Shown piece by piece: positions 1 to 12,945 of a stretch of DNA of 64,000 bases. Position 1 is the stretch's first letter. Every line of letters begins with the position of its first letter. The position numbers and the translations under genes were made by a program. The notes beneath the pieces are model-generated. The model was not told where the DNA came from, searched no databases, and saw nothing but the letters and a program-made list of their open reading frames with translations. The DNA comes from Adiantum capillus-veneris (lineage: Eukaryota; Streptophyta; Polypodiopsida; Polypodiales; Pteridaceae), in assembly GCA_014529385.2 (NCBI GenBank), contig CM043970.1:49779898-49843897 (forward strand). Direction: 5' to 3'.

Positions 1-440
1 TATAGTTGTAAAATATGGTCTTGTGCAGTTGTGCATGTGTTGCCACTGCTATTGGCTTGTCCTACTGTACTTGAAATCTAAGCTCGATTTGAGTCCATGT
101 TGGCTTGTTCTGTAAAAACTGTCAATTGGCATATTTTGACGTTTCTTAGTAGAATTTCTTCTGGTCGGCTTGATAAAACTGCTTGTGTCAAAGCACTTTT
201 GTAGTTGACCGCTCTTCAGACTCACCGAGTTGATTAACTCTAGCTTGACTGTGTCAGAATTGATTTGGACCTTTGAAATGATGAAAATCTGGGCCTTGAA
301 CATATTAATATGTTATCCACCGTGATTGGTCGATTTTCGGCTTGATTTTGACAAATTTAGAAAGTTGTATGCTGCTCACGGTTTCGAGTTGATTGTTTTC
401 TCACCGGCTGATCTAATTCACTTTTGCATGGTTTACGTGG
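1..440. other. Unassigned DNA, no gene recognised
   Basis: Mixed-composition sequence with only short chance reading frames. No transposon domain or RNA gene was recognised. It leads into the T-rich stretch that follows. Confidence 0.4.
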
Positions 441-1255
441 TGTGACTCTTTGACGATGCTTTTGTGAGGTGTGCGCTGTACGCTTTTTGGCTTTGCTTTT
501 GCTATTCAACCTCGTTCTGGCTTTTACTGGCTCTTTTTGGCTTTTTTGGACAACTTCTGTCTTTTTTTGACATTTTCGGTGACTTGCTTTTTATTTTTCC
601 TAATTATTTGCAAAATTTTGAATTTTCTAAATTTTTGGTCTTTTTATGATTTTTTACTATTTTTTGGGAAAGTTTTGATTTTCTATGAATTTTTAAGGGA
701 TTTTTTTTTAGTTTTTTTGATTTTTTCGGACAACTTTGGATTTTTTGTGAGTTTTTTACTATTTTTGTGATTTATCTGTGGGATTTTTGGGTTTTCATTG
801 ATTTTTCTATGTGTTTTTTGTTTTTTTTGTGAATTTTTCAATCCTTTTTATGAGTTTTCTATAAAGTTTTTTAGAAAGATTTTTAAATTTTTTGTGAGTT
901 TTCTTATGTTTTTCTATTTTTTTGTGAATTTTTTGATATAAATTTTTTTATTTTTTGTGAATTTTTTGATATAAATTTTTTTTATTTTTTGTGAATTTTC
1001 AAACTCTTTAAAATTTTTGAGTTTTTTATGTTTTTCTTTTTTCCCTTTTTTTAATTTAGTTTTTATCCCATTTATTGATTTTTTATGAGTTTTTGTTTTT
1101 TTATTATTTTTTGATTTTTATTCAATTTATGCTTTTTTATAAAAGAAATTGTGATTTTTTTAAAAAGAACCCTTTTTTATTTTTTTGTGAGTTTTTAATT
1201 GTATTTTAATGTATTTTTTACCCTTTTTTTGGAGTTTTTTTAAAATGTAAATTGA
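441..1255. repeat. T-rich, strand-asymmetric degenerate repeat
   Basis: About 800 bp in which the plus strand is dominated by runs of T broken by G-containing words such as TTTTGTGAATTTTTTGAT. Around 920-1000 the unit TTTTTGTGAATTTTTTGATATAAA is nearly repeated in tandem. Frames here give only Phe/Leu/Ile-rich chance peptides. It may be part of the leader of the minus-strand LTR element whose primer site lies at 3582, but this is inference. Confidence 0.55.
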
Positions 1256-1261
1256 AATAAA

Positions 1262-1560
1262 ATAAAATAAAATTCACCTTACCTGGCTTACCTACTGGCT
1301 GGCCTGGCGTTGAGACTGACGCTGGCAGTACCGCGTGCAGCGTGCGAGGGGGAGTGGGTAGCCTGGCGTGTGCAGTCAGCGGGGAAGGAGGGTGCGTGCA
1401 AGGGAGGCTGGAGCAGGGCACGAATCCTGGGGCCGGGACTACACGACAAACGCCTACCCGTGCTGTCGCTCTCCTATAAAAGGGCTGCGGAATGCCACGA
1501 GTGTGGTGTGTGTGTGTGTGAAGATGCGAAGAGAGAGAGTTAGAGAGAAAAAGGGAGAGG
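1262..1560 (+). promoter_or_regulatory. GC-rich promoter-like segment with TATA box
   Basis: A sharp change to GC-rich sequence, with a consensus TATAAAAGG at 1475-1483 followed by GT- and GA-rich sequence. TATAAAAGG before purine repeats is usual in plant LTR promoters (U3/R). I could not set LTR ends here, so this is a promoter-like call only. Confidence 0.35.
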
Positions 1561-1590
1561 GAGAGTAAAGGTGGAGAGAGAAAAAGAGGG

Positions 1591-1591
<1 letters not shown>

Positions 1592-1656
<65 letters not shown>
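1592..1656. repeat. (GA)n microsatellite
   Basis: Uninterrupted GA dinucleotide repeat of about 65 bp. Confidence 0.95.
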
Positions 1657-1659
<3 letters not shown>

Positions 1660-1695
1660 AAGGAGGGGTTTACACGGGCAGGGGATTGAGGGGGA

Positions 1696-1698
<3 letters not shown>

Positions 1699-1756
<58 letters not shown>
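1699..1756. repeat. (GA)n microsatellite
   Basis: GA dinucleotide repeat of about 58 bp. GA-rich sequence continues to about 1875, followed by a short (GT)n at 1880-1898. Confidence 0.95.
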
Positions 1757-1758
<2 letters not shown>

Positions 1759-2039
1759 TTAGAGAGGAGAGAGAGTGAGAGTTAGGGAAAATGAGAGAGA
1801 GAGAGAATAAGTTTAAATTAGAGAAAGAGAGACATAGGAAGAGAGAGAAAAAAGGGAATAGGTGAAGAGAGAGAGTGATTGTGTGTGTGTGTGTGTGTGA
1901 GTGTGGTGGGTGGTGTTCACCCGGAAAGAGAAGAAGAAGAGGAAGAAAGTTTTAACGTTGCAGGAAATTATTGCAAAAGTCCCACCGTTCGCCACCAACA
2001 ACAAATTTGATGCGCCGCAAGGCACGGCGGGAGCCGAAC

Positions 2040-2620
2040 CCAGCTTTCCCTTTTTTATGTTTTATTTTTTATTTCCAAAAATGCCAAAAATAGGCCGAAA
2101 ATTAGCCGAATTCTCTAAAAATCGCTAGAAAATCCCAAAATTTGCCTGAAAAGTCCAAAAAATTCCCGAAAAATTCTAGAAATCTTAGAAAATTACCGAC
2201 ATTCACAACCGAACATTTACGATACACAAAAACACATCGAAAATAGCAGATTTTACTGAAAACGCAATTTGCGACACAATCGTCAACCCGACCCCCGAAA
2301 ATAGCAAAATGCTCAAAACTCGACCATGGAGGACACAAATGCGAACAAAATGATGCCGCAAATACGCACACACAAAATAGCTCGTAAAGATTGCAAAATC
2401 AAAATTTATGGAATTATCCAAACATTAATGGAAAAATTAGCAAACAATTGCCAAAAAATTCTAAAAATTATCCGAAAAATACCCAAAAAAATTCTAGAAA
2501 TTCTCCACACATTGGGGAATAGTGCAGCCAAAACCAAAATTGCATCAATTCAATTGCCAACAATTTTATCAATAAATTCAAGACTAGGCAATTAAACTGG
2601 CAAAATTAGGTAAAAAATTG
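2040..2620. repeat. A-rich degenerate repeat
   Basis: A-rich plus strand with recurring words such as CCGAAAAATTCTAGAAAT and CCAAAAAATTC. It has the opposite asymmetry to the T-rich stretch at 441-1255. No credible coding frame. Confidence 0.5.
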
Positions 2621-3581
2621 ACGCATTTAAAGTGTGTAAATCACTGTTTTGAGCACAAAAACACAGCTGTAATCATTACACACATCATCTATGCAATCAA
2701 AACATTGAATTAACCATGCAAATTAAACACTTTTTTAGGCACACACACACAAAAAAATTGGCAGTTTTTACCAATCTTTAGGTGCGCACACAAACGGGTT
2801 AAATTTGTCGGATTTGCAATGTGACTTCACAATTCATTAGTAGGCATAAGCACAACACAAATCAATCATCACAATTGAAAAATCATGACGCACACATTGA
2901 TTTCTAGGTGCTCAAACATGGGCAAAATAGTGCACACACACCTAAAATTGGCATACACACACACACACTCAATTAGAGTGCACACACACTTGATTTTAGT
3001 GCATACACACTTGAAATTGACCATCCAAGCATGCAATTAACTCAATTAAGCACCTAATTTGCAACACACATTCATCAATTAGCAATTGAAACTTATCAAA
3101 TTCATGCGCCACCAATTCTTAAATATTTCAGTATTACGACGGCATGAAGATGAATAATCGCAAAATTTTTCATCCATAACATCAACATTTCATTGCATAA
3201 ACATAGCATAGCATTACATTGCATCAACATTACCTTGCATCATGGTGGGATTTCTACACAATTCTACACATCCTTAGATTCTAGGGAGATTAAGAATACC
3301 ACCTTGATTACCTTTCCATTGAAGATCAATTGAATGGTCGAATGCTCCAATCCTTCATAGCACATTAGTAAATTAGCAAAAGTTAGTCAAATTAGCAAGG
3401 GGTTAGTGAGAAATTAGAGTGTGTAAACACACAATTGACAAGATATGGTAACACATTAGGGAATTATGAACACAATGCTTCATGCACAAACATTCAAAAT
3501 CCACAAAAACATAAACACACAAGTGAAATTAGTGAGGGAACGCATTCATTTATGCCACAATTACACTAGCGTAGGCCATTG
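2621..3581. other. Non-coding, CA-rich leader-like DNA
   Basis: Dispersed CACACACA words and AT-rich sequence with no gene. It sits just inside the PBS of the minus-strand LTR at 3602-4340, so it is probably that element's untranslated leader. Confidence 0.4.
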
Positions 3582-3599
3582 TCCCCGGCAGCAGTGCCA
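3582..3599 (-). promoter_or_regulatory. Primer-binding site, tRNA-Asp type (variant)
   Basis: Read on the minus strand the site is TGGCACTGCTGCCGGGGA. It differs at three positions from the plant tRNA-Asp primer site TGGCGCCGTTGCCGGGGA seen at 20077. As there, two nucleotides (TT) separate it from the LTR end. Confidence 0.7.
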
Positions 3600-3601
3600 A
3601 A

Positions 3602-4340
3602 TGTTGGGGGTCCCATCGTTGCAATAGCTCCAATGACCAATAAAATTATCAATCCGGAGGGATGAGCTACCCAGCTAGGGCATGGAAACACTCACATGGT
3701 TAGTGAGCTAATCGTGGCAACACAAATGGTTAACTCTATGAGGTGAGATTCTGGGCCTATGGAGGAGCTAAGCCGCAATGAAGGGCATTCTCTATATCCA
3801 CTTCTCTTTACCTCTAATCAACCCAATCACACACACTACGATTGCAAAACGTACACAACACTAATCCTATCATGCAACACACTAATCGCAAGCACACACA
3901 CATAGATCTATCGAGCACCACACTCCAATCAAACCTACATGCACACACAAGCAAAAGAGGGCAATCACACAAAATTAGAGAGGGATTAACCACTAATTAG
4001 TTAAGGTCTAGTTAATCTAAGCATCATAGGCAACCATAAGAAGTAAGAGAGAGGCATAGTGAGAGAGAATGAATCATTGATTAGTGTCAATCAAGTCTCA
4101 TGAGCAAGGAGAAGCTCAAGGACTCCATAGCCACACACCTCAAGAGCTCTCACCAAAGAGTGCTCTCAATAAATGAGCTTGAGAACCCTAATTTCTTTTA
4201 CACACTGCCTTGTATACCTAGGGTAAAAATATGCAATGTCCGGTCGGCCAAGGCCTTTATGGCTCACCACTTACTGCATCTGCAACCTAGTCAAAGTGAC
4301 CTATTCTTTACAACTTGGAACTCCCATTGAGCCCGTAACA
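3602..4340 (-). mobile_element. 5' LTR of an Athila-type element
   Basis: A 739 bp segment bounded by TGTT and AACA, directly next to a tRNA-Asp-type PBS on its lower side. This makes it a 5' LTR on the minus strand, with the element body running left. The body is not recognisable as gag or pol within the window. The far boundary at 4340 (GTAACA, followed by CATTA) rests on the terminal inverted repeat alone. Confidence 0.6.
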
Positions 4341-4466
4341 CATTAAAATATTACAATGGCTTGAAATAAATCGGGAATTTACAATACGTACGTAGAAAAT
4401 GTGTAACTCCAATCTTTACTGCTTCTTCATGTTGATTTTCAATGTGCATCCGTACGTCTTTGGTCT

Positions 4467-6494
4467 TTAGCAGCTTCTATTAACTGACGTTGACTCAGTT
4501 AATAGAGGTAAGTCCATAGGGATATCATCGATGAACACATCTTGGATTCCTTTTGGAAAATTAGACAATTTTAACTCTTCTTGATTCCTACCATTTACAT
4601 TTGATGAAAGATTAGGATCTTTTAGAGACTCTTTGACAAAAATCATGTACGTAGAAACAGAGCTCTTCATTGATTTATAAAAAGCAGGAGGACTTACATG
4701 TGGTATAGTACAACCACACTCACAAGCATCTATATACATGTTATTTCCTCTGACGTGAAGTAGATTCTCCTTTCAGGGAACTTCATGCTGGCAGCCATGC
4801 GATCAAACCATGGCGCCCCTAGGATAGCATCCTCATGTTGGAGAGGAGAGATGAAAAAGTCTTCTTTGTCGACATAGATTTGGACATGAAGTCTCAACTT
4901 CCCAATCAAGGAAGTAATAGAGGCTTGCTATCCCTTGAAAGCTGTGTCAGCCATCGTTACAATATCTCCCATCTCGAAAGCTTGAATGCCCACTTTGTGG
5001 CCAACTCCGTTGATATGAAATTGTAAGTAGAGCCAAGGTCAAACAAGATGAAGGCATCATGCTCCCTTACCTTTCCCCAAGCATAGGAGAGTGATGATTT
5101 TGCAATGAGCATCCTCTTTTGGAGCTTCTATAGTGGATGCCTTAGGAGTCTCATTGCGAATATTTTTCTTGGGGCAAGAACATGTCCTTGCTCCCCACAC
5201 TTAACACACTTATGGTCCTTGCGAAAAACTTCAAGCTCATCAGGAGAGAGTTTGTTTTTGCCTTTGTAAACTCCCTTCTCCTTGGACCGATTGTTGTTGT
5301 TGTTGTTGTTGGAAGTGTCTTGGGAGGAATTTTGGGCATTGGTTTTCCCCTTTGCATCATTTTTATCTTTGTTTTCCATGGGCTTGACATTCCATCTAGC
5401 CCCTTGTTGGAAATTGATACGTGAAGCAACCATGGTGTGATGGATTACTTCAGTGATAGAACCAAGCTGTTTAGAGTTGACGTATTCGGCCATCTCTTCA
5501 GGTTATCCCGCACAAAATTGTTGCTTTTTCTCGGCGAAGTCTATCTTTTGGAAGACAATAGCCTTGAGATGTAAATCCCAAAACTTACATATTCGTGGTT
5601 AGACTCATGAGAGAGAAGCTTCAAACTGCGCCATTTGGTGAGCACTTTGTCCTTTGCATCTCTTGCAAGGAATTGCTTCATGATGGAAACTCATAAATTT
5701 TTCCATGTCTTTGGGGCTTCATCGTTGCCACGAAGGCTAGCCCACCATTGACGAGCCAATTTCTCGAAGTGCATAGCTACATGGCATAGCCTGGAGGACT
5801 CTGTGAAGCCCTCGTCTCCAAAGGCCGCATCAAATTGCTGGATGAAGGCCAACACTTTGTCGGTAGCACCAAAGGTGCCATCATAGGTGATAAAAGTGAT
5901 ACTCTTTCCTCTCTCCTTGAACTTCTTGAGCTTTTGTGACCTTCACCATGCAGGGTATGATTTGTGATTTCCTCCCCTCTTATATTCTCTAGGAGAATAG
6001 CCGTAGCTTTCATCGAAAGAGGAGGAAGGTGAAGAAGAAGGAGAAGAGGGTGACCTCTTTCTTGCCCTTTTCTTCCTTTATTTCCTCTCTTCCCTTTCAG
6101 AATGACAAGGAGAAGGACTATGTGTTAATCTTTTCCTCTTGGGAGGAGTTGGTGATAGTTTAGACTGCCGTCTTTGTGGAGCCACATCTTCAGAGGAATT
6201 TAAAGTTTCATTGCTTTCTTGCTCTTTGGATTCCTCCTCTCGTATGGGAGAGAGTCTTCTTTTGGGGGTCTCTTCAAGAGGCCTCCTAAGATCTCTCTCC
6301 TCTTGGAGAGGAAGGGAAATCCCATAAGCGCGAAGTTGTTGAGTAACTTCGGCTTGCAAAGCAGGGTTGCCCATAGCTTGTTGCAACCTAGTAACGAGAT
6401 AATTGACAAACATGGGGGCATCATCATTAGCACCTTCATGTGCAAAATCAAAGCTATCAATGTTCATTCTACTCTCTTGGTTATTGTCAGCCAT
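4467..6494 (-). pseudogene. Chromovirus gag-protease remnant
   Basis: A decayed Ty3/gypsy gag-protease gene, broken by several frameshifts. The start at 6494 gives MADNNQES followed by an acidic, then Arg/Lys-rich N-terminus (6078-6494). The stretch 5128-5493 keeps HHTMVASRINFQ, KGVYKGKNKLSP and part of a zinc knuckle (CVKCGEQGH, last Cys lost). 4467-4739 keeps the region after the protease (VSTYMIFVKES, QDVFIDDIP). All these match the better-preserved relative at 17661-19136, so both belong to one family. RT, RNase H, integrase and the 3' LTR are missing: the homology stops near 4480. Probably inactive. Confidence 0.85.
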
Positions 6495-6894
6495 GTTAAT
6501 AAAATTTGTGTACGTACTTAGTGTATGCTTTGGAAATTCAAACCTTAGTTGCCACTCCTCTTTGTCTTTGAAAATCAGATCTTAAGTATCTACACCCACG
6601 GCTCGAAGTGGTTAATTATAGAGAGTAGTGGAGTGGGTCTAATATTGCAAAATTGCCAAGGGCTAGCTCCTTTTGGACTTCTTATGGCTCAATAATGGTA
6701 AAGCCGTAGGCAAGTCTAAAAGGATCCCATTATTAAGTTCAAAGCTCCCGAGGTGTGCACCATATCCCACATAGTGGGCTCAAAAAAACCAATAATAGAT
6801 CCCAATCCCACTTACCCTAATATAATTAACAAAATCAACCATTTATAGGCTATGTAAGGACCTCTCTTCTTAAGCAAGAAAAGAGAAACCAAAT

Positions 6895-6906
6895 GCTCTG
6901 ATACCA
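6895..6906 (-). promoter_or_regulatory. Primer-binding site, tRNA-iMet type
   Basis: On the minus strand the site reads TGGTATCAGAGC, the usual plant initiator-Met primer site. It lies one nucleotide inside the LTR that starts at 6908 and about 400 nt upstream of the gag start at 6494. Confidence 0.9.
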
Positions 6907-6907
6907 A

Positions 6908-7456
6908 TGTAATGGAAATGCCTATTAACTTTGAGAGTAGCGGATATTAGAGAAGTATTTTCTAGGAAATTACTTTGTGAGCATAGCGGCGGGTGAAATT
7001 AATTGATGTTAGCAACATAAACACAACATTTAGTTAACTTGGCATGAACAATACTTTTACAAGAGAGAGAGTTTAGAGACCATGACAACAGTTGAGGACC
7101 GGATTTATGTGGAGCCGGTCCCCCCTTCAATAGGCATTTGTATTATAGTTTCTCCCATCAAGAGAGATGTCTAAGTATACATGAGTCAAAAGCATAAACA
7201 TAACTAGCTATACATTAACATATCTTGATGGAAATATATACATAAAACATACTCATCAAGGTAATGCCTCCCAGTCGACGACCTCTCCCTCATCCTAAAG
7301 CTGGCAAGGAAGAGCTAATAGTCCATGCTTGAATCCATATTTCTCTTCTCTACATGTCAGAGGATGCTTATGGTAAGCTCATGTAATATCAACGCTTAAC
7401 CATAAGAGAAACATTAGGAAAACATATGGACATACACTATTTAAATAGTTATGACA
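6908..7456 (-). mobile_element. 5' LTR of the chromovirus remnant
   Basis: The lower boundary (TGTAATGG on the plus strand) is fixed by the adjacent PBS. The upper boundary (TTATGACA) is inferred by similarity to the LTR at 12946-14528, which ends ATTATGACA. The two share a strongly conserved block (7084-7167 and 13131-13212) with an inverted repeat GGACCGG...CCGGTCC. The LTR is 549 bp, about a third of the length of its relative. Confidence 0.7.
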
Positions 7457-7578
7457 CTTACAAACTCATGTCGAAGAGTCTCGTAGCAGCCTCCACTCCC
7501 AAGATGAGAAGATCCTACAGAATCCATGCATGCTTTGGCTGCATCTTGCTATTTCAGACGCTCTTATGCCTCTCTGTG

Positions 7579-7781
7579 TGAAGGTGCCACGGGAAGCGTG
7601 TGCAACTGCAAGTGCGAGAGCCAAGAGAGAGAGAGAGACCTGCTGTTGGGTGGAGCACATATCAACGTTATCCTGTTGCACCTCCTTATTCCTTTTTATT
7701 AAAGAATAAGCATATATGTGGTTAGTTAGTAGATGGGTTAGTAGTAAGTGGGATGTCCAGCCAGTTGGCTTGAATCCCAAA
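7579..7781 (-). mobile_element. 3' LTR of a deleted copia element
   Basis: Matches the 5' LTR at 9748-10058: TGAAGGTGCC, CCTGCTGTTGGGTGGAGC, CTCCTTATTCC, GGGTTAGTAGTAAGTGGGAT and CAGTTGG are shared. The inner end next to the PPT has changed (AATCCCAAAAAATTCCCACTTG), so the expected terminal AACA is lost. The copia-type PPT (AAGTGGGAA on the minus strand) follows directly. Confidence 0.75.
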
Positions 7782-7856
7782 AAATTCCCACTTGAAGGCC
7801 AATGCATCCCAAGTGACATGGTATGTACAACCGTGAATCAATCTAGTGGCTTCAAC

Positions 7857-8286
7857 CTATACCCATCAACTCACTGCAATGTGTAAACCGCTCCAAAGCT
7901 AAGCCTTTTGTCAAAGCATCTGATGGGTTGTCGTCAATGTGTACCTTAACCAAATCAACGAGCTTGTTGGCCAAGAAATCTCTCACGAGATGATACCTAA
8001 CTTCAATGTGTTTTGATTTGGAGTGAAACACGGGATTCCTTGCGATTCCTTGCTAATGCAAGAGAACTCTGACTATCACAATATATCACTGGAATCTCAT
8101 CAATGCCAAGATTTCTGACCAAGCGAGATAACCATACAACCTCTCTACTTGCATCCGACAACGCAACCTACTCTGCTTCTGTAGTGGAAGACCACGTACA
8201 ATCTTGAAGACATGACCTCCAAGATACTGCTGCTCCAGCACATTTTATTTCCTCATTGAAGACCAAACCCTGAGTGTGGTCAACTA
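7857..8286 (-). pseudogene. Copia RNase H remnant
   Basis: The minus strand shows the copia RNase H signature with one stop: VSWRSCLQDC, then STTEAE, stop, VALSDASREVVWLSRL, then IPVIYCDSQSSLALA, and after a frameshift the end of the domain (HIDDNPSDALTKGL). It lies between a gag fragment and the 3' LTR, so reverse transcriptase, integrase and protease have been lost by an internal deletion with a junction near 8286. Confidence 0.8.
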
Positions 8287-8663
8287 AGAGAAAATGATGT
8301 TGAAATCATTAATGTGAGTAGAAATAGTGCCCTCTTCCTTCATACGAAGATCAAACAGCTTCTTCATCAAGAAAACCTTGTTAGTGGCACTTTTGTTCTC
8401 ATAACTGGAACACAATTTATCCCATACATCTCTAGCAATCCTTTGTCCACAGATTCGGCCAAATGCAAACGGAGGGTAGATTTGGCCTTAGCATCAAGTC
8501 TCTCCCACTCAACATCTGTATACTCGCCCTCTGGGTGCTCCATGATAAGATCCAGGTGGCCTTTTTGTATGAGAACATCTTGAATCTTCTCTTTCCAGAT
8601 AGCAAAATTCGTCCCATGAAACTTCCGGATATTGTAAATATCCTTTTTATCGCTAGATGACAT
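8287..8663 (-). pseudogene. Copia gag (UBN2-type) N-terminal fragment
   Basis: The minus-strand frame starts at 8663 (MSSSDKKDIYNIRKFHGTNF) and shows the copia gag signature NFAIWKEKIQDVL. It changes frame near 8370 and continues with MKKLFDLRMKEEG and HINDFNIIFSQL, another conserved gag segment. It then runs into the RNase H fragment, which marks the deletion. About 1.07 kb of leader separates it from the PBS. Confidence 0.85.
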
Positions 8664-9733
8664 GGCTAAAAGTTAAAGATAATATGGCAATAAACACTGG
8701 TAATTCTGAGAAAATTTTGGCAAAGTTTCCCCAAAAAAACTGACAAAATCTCAATCCAAAATTGTCACAAGAGATCAGTAACGCATCAAAAGTAATGCTC
8801 TCAAAGCATAAGACAGGCACATCAACCACTAACTGTGCATAAAAAATCAAAAACTAACCCAAGACTGCCAACACGGCATAAAATATTGCACCTACCCCTC
8901 TCTATACATGTCCTATGGCGAGGCCACGAAAAAGGGGTACTCCAGCAACCTGTATCATCGGAAGGATCTCAACATTCGAGAATCCCCCATCTCAAGAAAA
9001 CCTCATGCTATTGACCCTCACAAAAGGTTATGCAGACAAGAAACTAGCCCAGTCTCAAAAAGGGCCTCCGAACTGAGTCTCAAAAATGGTTGGGACTGCC
9101 AGCAACAAGCCAAATCGGCTCCACAAAAGGTACATATGGCAGTTTCTGTAACTCAACGTACATCCACTGTCAACAATAGTGCAAGGTGCAGTATATGCAC
9201 TCAAACATACACCAAACAAAATGTGCAAGTAGTAAACAAATCCTTGCGGGGAGTAAAACTATTCTTAAAAGAGTATCAAAAGTGCCAAAACAATGTATAT
9301 GCGCATCAAGTACTCCCACTGAAATTTGTGTTGATGCAAAACACTACAACTTGTAAGAAACCTGGATGTCTAAAAAACCCGAGACAATGTCGATGCCGGA
9401 AAGTGATCCTAATCAGCCCATAAACACCGTCTCAATAGCACATAATGGCCATAAAATGGCTATATACAATCCCAAAATAGTCTCTGAACAACCTGCACCC
9501 GTGTCCTGTACCTTTACCTGTAGCAAACGTGGAGTTGAAAAAAACAACTCCAAAAGTGTAGCTTGGATGAAGCTTTCGATTGCACGAACAACTTTGAAAG
9601 GGGGGTAAAACCAGAGGACACCTAATGGAAACGCTCTTGAAATGCTGGATTTGTCGATGCCAAAATCAAAAACCTGTTTGCACTTTTGAAAGTGGGTGTG
9701 TGCACGAACACAAAAATGGCAAGCACAAAGCTT
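8664..9733 (-). other. Copia leader, non-coding
   Basis: Untranslated leader between the PBS and gag. The plus-strand frame at 8908-9423 (171 codons) lies inside it and resembles no known protein; I treat it as chance. Confidence 0.5.
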
Positions 9734-9745
9734 GCTCTGATACCA
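9734..9745 (-). promoter_or_regulatory. Primer-binding site, tRNA-iMet type
   Basis: Reads TGGTATCAGAGC on the minus strand, two nucleotides inside the LTR at 9748. Confidence 0.9.
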
Positions 9746-9747
9746 GT

Positions 9748-10058
<311 letters not shown>

Positions 10059-10599
10059 GTGTGATCCCCGCCCACTCCATGCTGGCTTTGGCTCATTATT
10101 CTTGTATCTGTCTCGTGTCTTTGATCAATGATGTGACATTGTTGCAATAGCCATGCCCAAGATCTAGTCATTGGGGAGATTAGATCGTATCCATCTATTG
10201 ACCTATACTCTCTATGAATGGCATCAATGATGTAACTCTTTCTCTTGATCTTGAGCATCCCAATGCTCCATCACAAAATGCCCAAATTGCACCATACAAA
10301 GTTGGCAAACCCTTTGTTGCATGGCCTTTTTGGCCCTATCCATAATTGGTGTCCTATCCTTGATCTTTTACACCTTGCTAGAATCAAACTCATGTGATCC
10401 CCAAGGTGTATGTGGTGTGCAAAGCGATGTACTATCTACTGAAGAGAGAGGTGGATGCTCTCTTGGTGGTGTGGATGCATTGGTAGCACCACTACCACAA
10501 CAACCACCGCCACCACTTGAATGATGAGACCTGGGTTGTCTCAAAGAAGAACAAGAGAGCGCAGTCTCTGTTGTAGCTTGACCCGTTCGTGTAACTCAG
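10059..10599. other. Spacer, possible decayed CACTA tail
   Basis: No gene is recognisable. It lies between the copia LTR and the CACTA transposase remnant and may hold the eroded C-terminal part of the latter. Confidence 0.3.
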
Positions 10600-12530
<1,931 letters not shown>

Positions 12531-12654
12531 TAGAGATTGAAAAATAAATTAACAAGTAATAGTGAGTACACCAGGACTAGAGTGTTATTAGAGTGTATAA
12601 TAGTTAACACATAAATTTAAACAAACGGCTAGCTAGCCCTAAGCAGACCACCGA

Positions 12655-12828
12655 CCAACCATAAACATCTTTGCTTGGCCAACCCTAATCGGCCAAACCA
12701 AAAGCTACTAGCCCTACTTAACCAAACCATAAGCGTCTTTGCACAGCCAACCCTAATCGGCCAAACCAAAAGCCAATAGCCCTAATTGACCAAACCATAA
12801 GCGTCTTTACATGGCCAAACCAAAAGCA
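12655..12828. repeat. 68 bp tandem repeat, about 2.6 copies
   Basis: The word ACCATAA(A/G)C(A/G)TCTTT recurs at 12658, 12725 and 12794 (periods 67 and 69), each time followed by GGCCAA(A/C)CC-type sequence. Confidence 0.85.
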
Positions 12829-12945
12829 GATAACAGTGTAAACTACCTCGCATTCTCTAACTATGCCCAATCCCTGCACACCTTGGTCTAGAAGTGCACG
12901 AAGATCATGATCACCGGGTTTTATTATCATCTTTATTAATCAATG

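Noticed and set aside
8908-9423. 171-codon plus-strand frame in the copia leader
   Set aside because: No domain or homology, lies antisense in untranslated leader of a deleted element; treated as chance.
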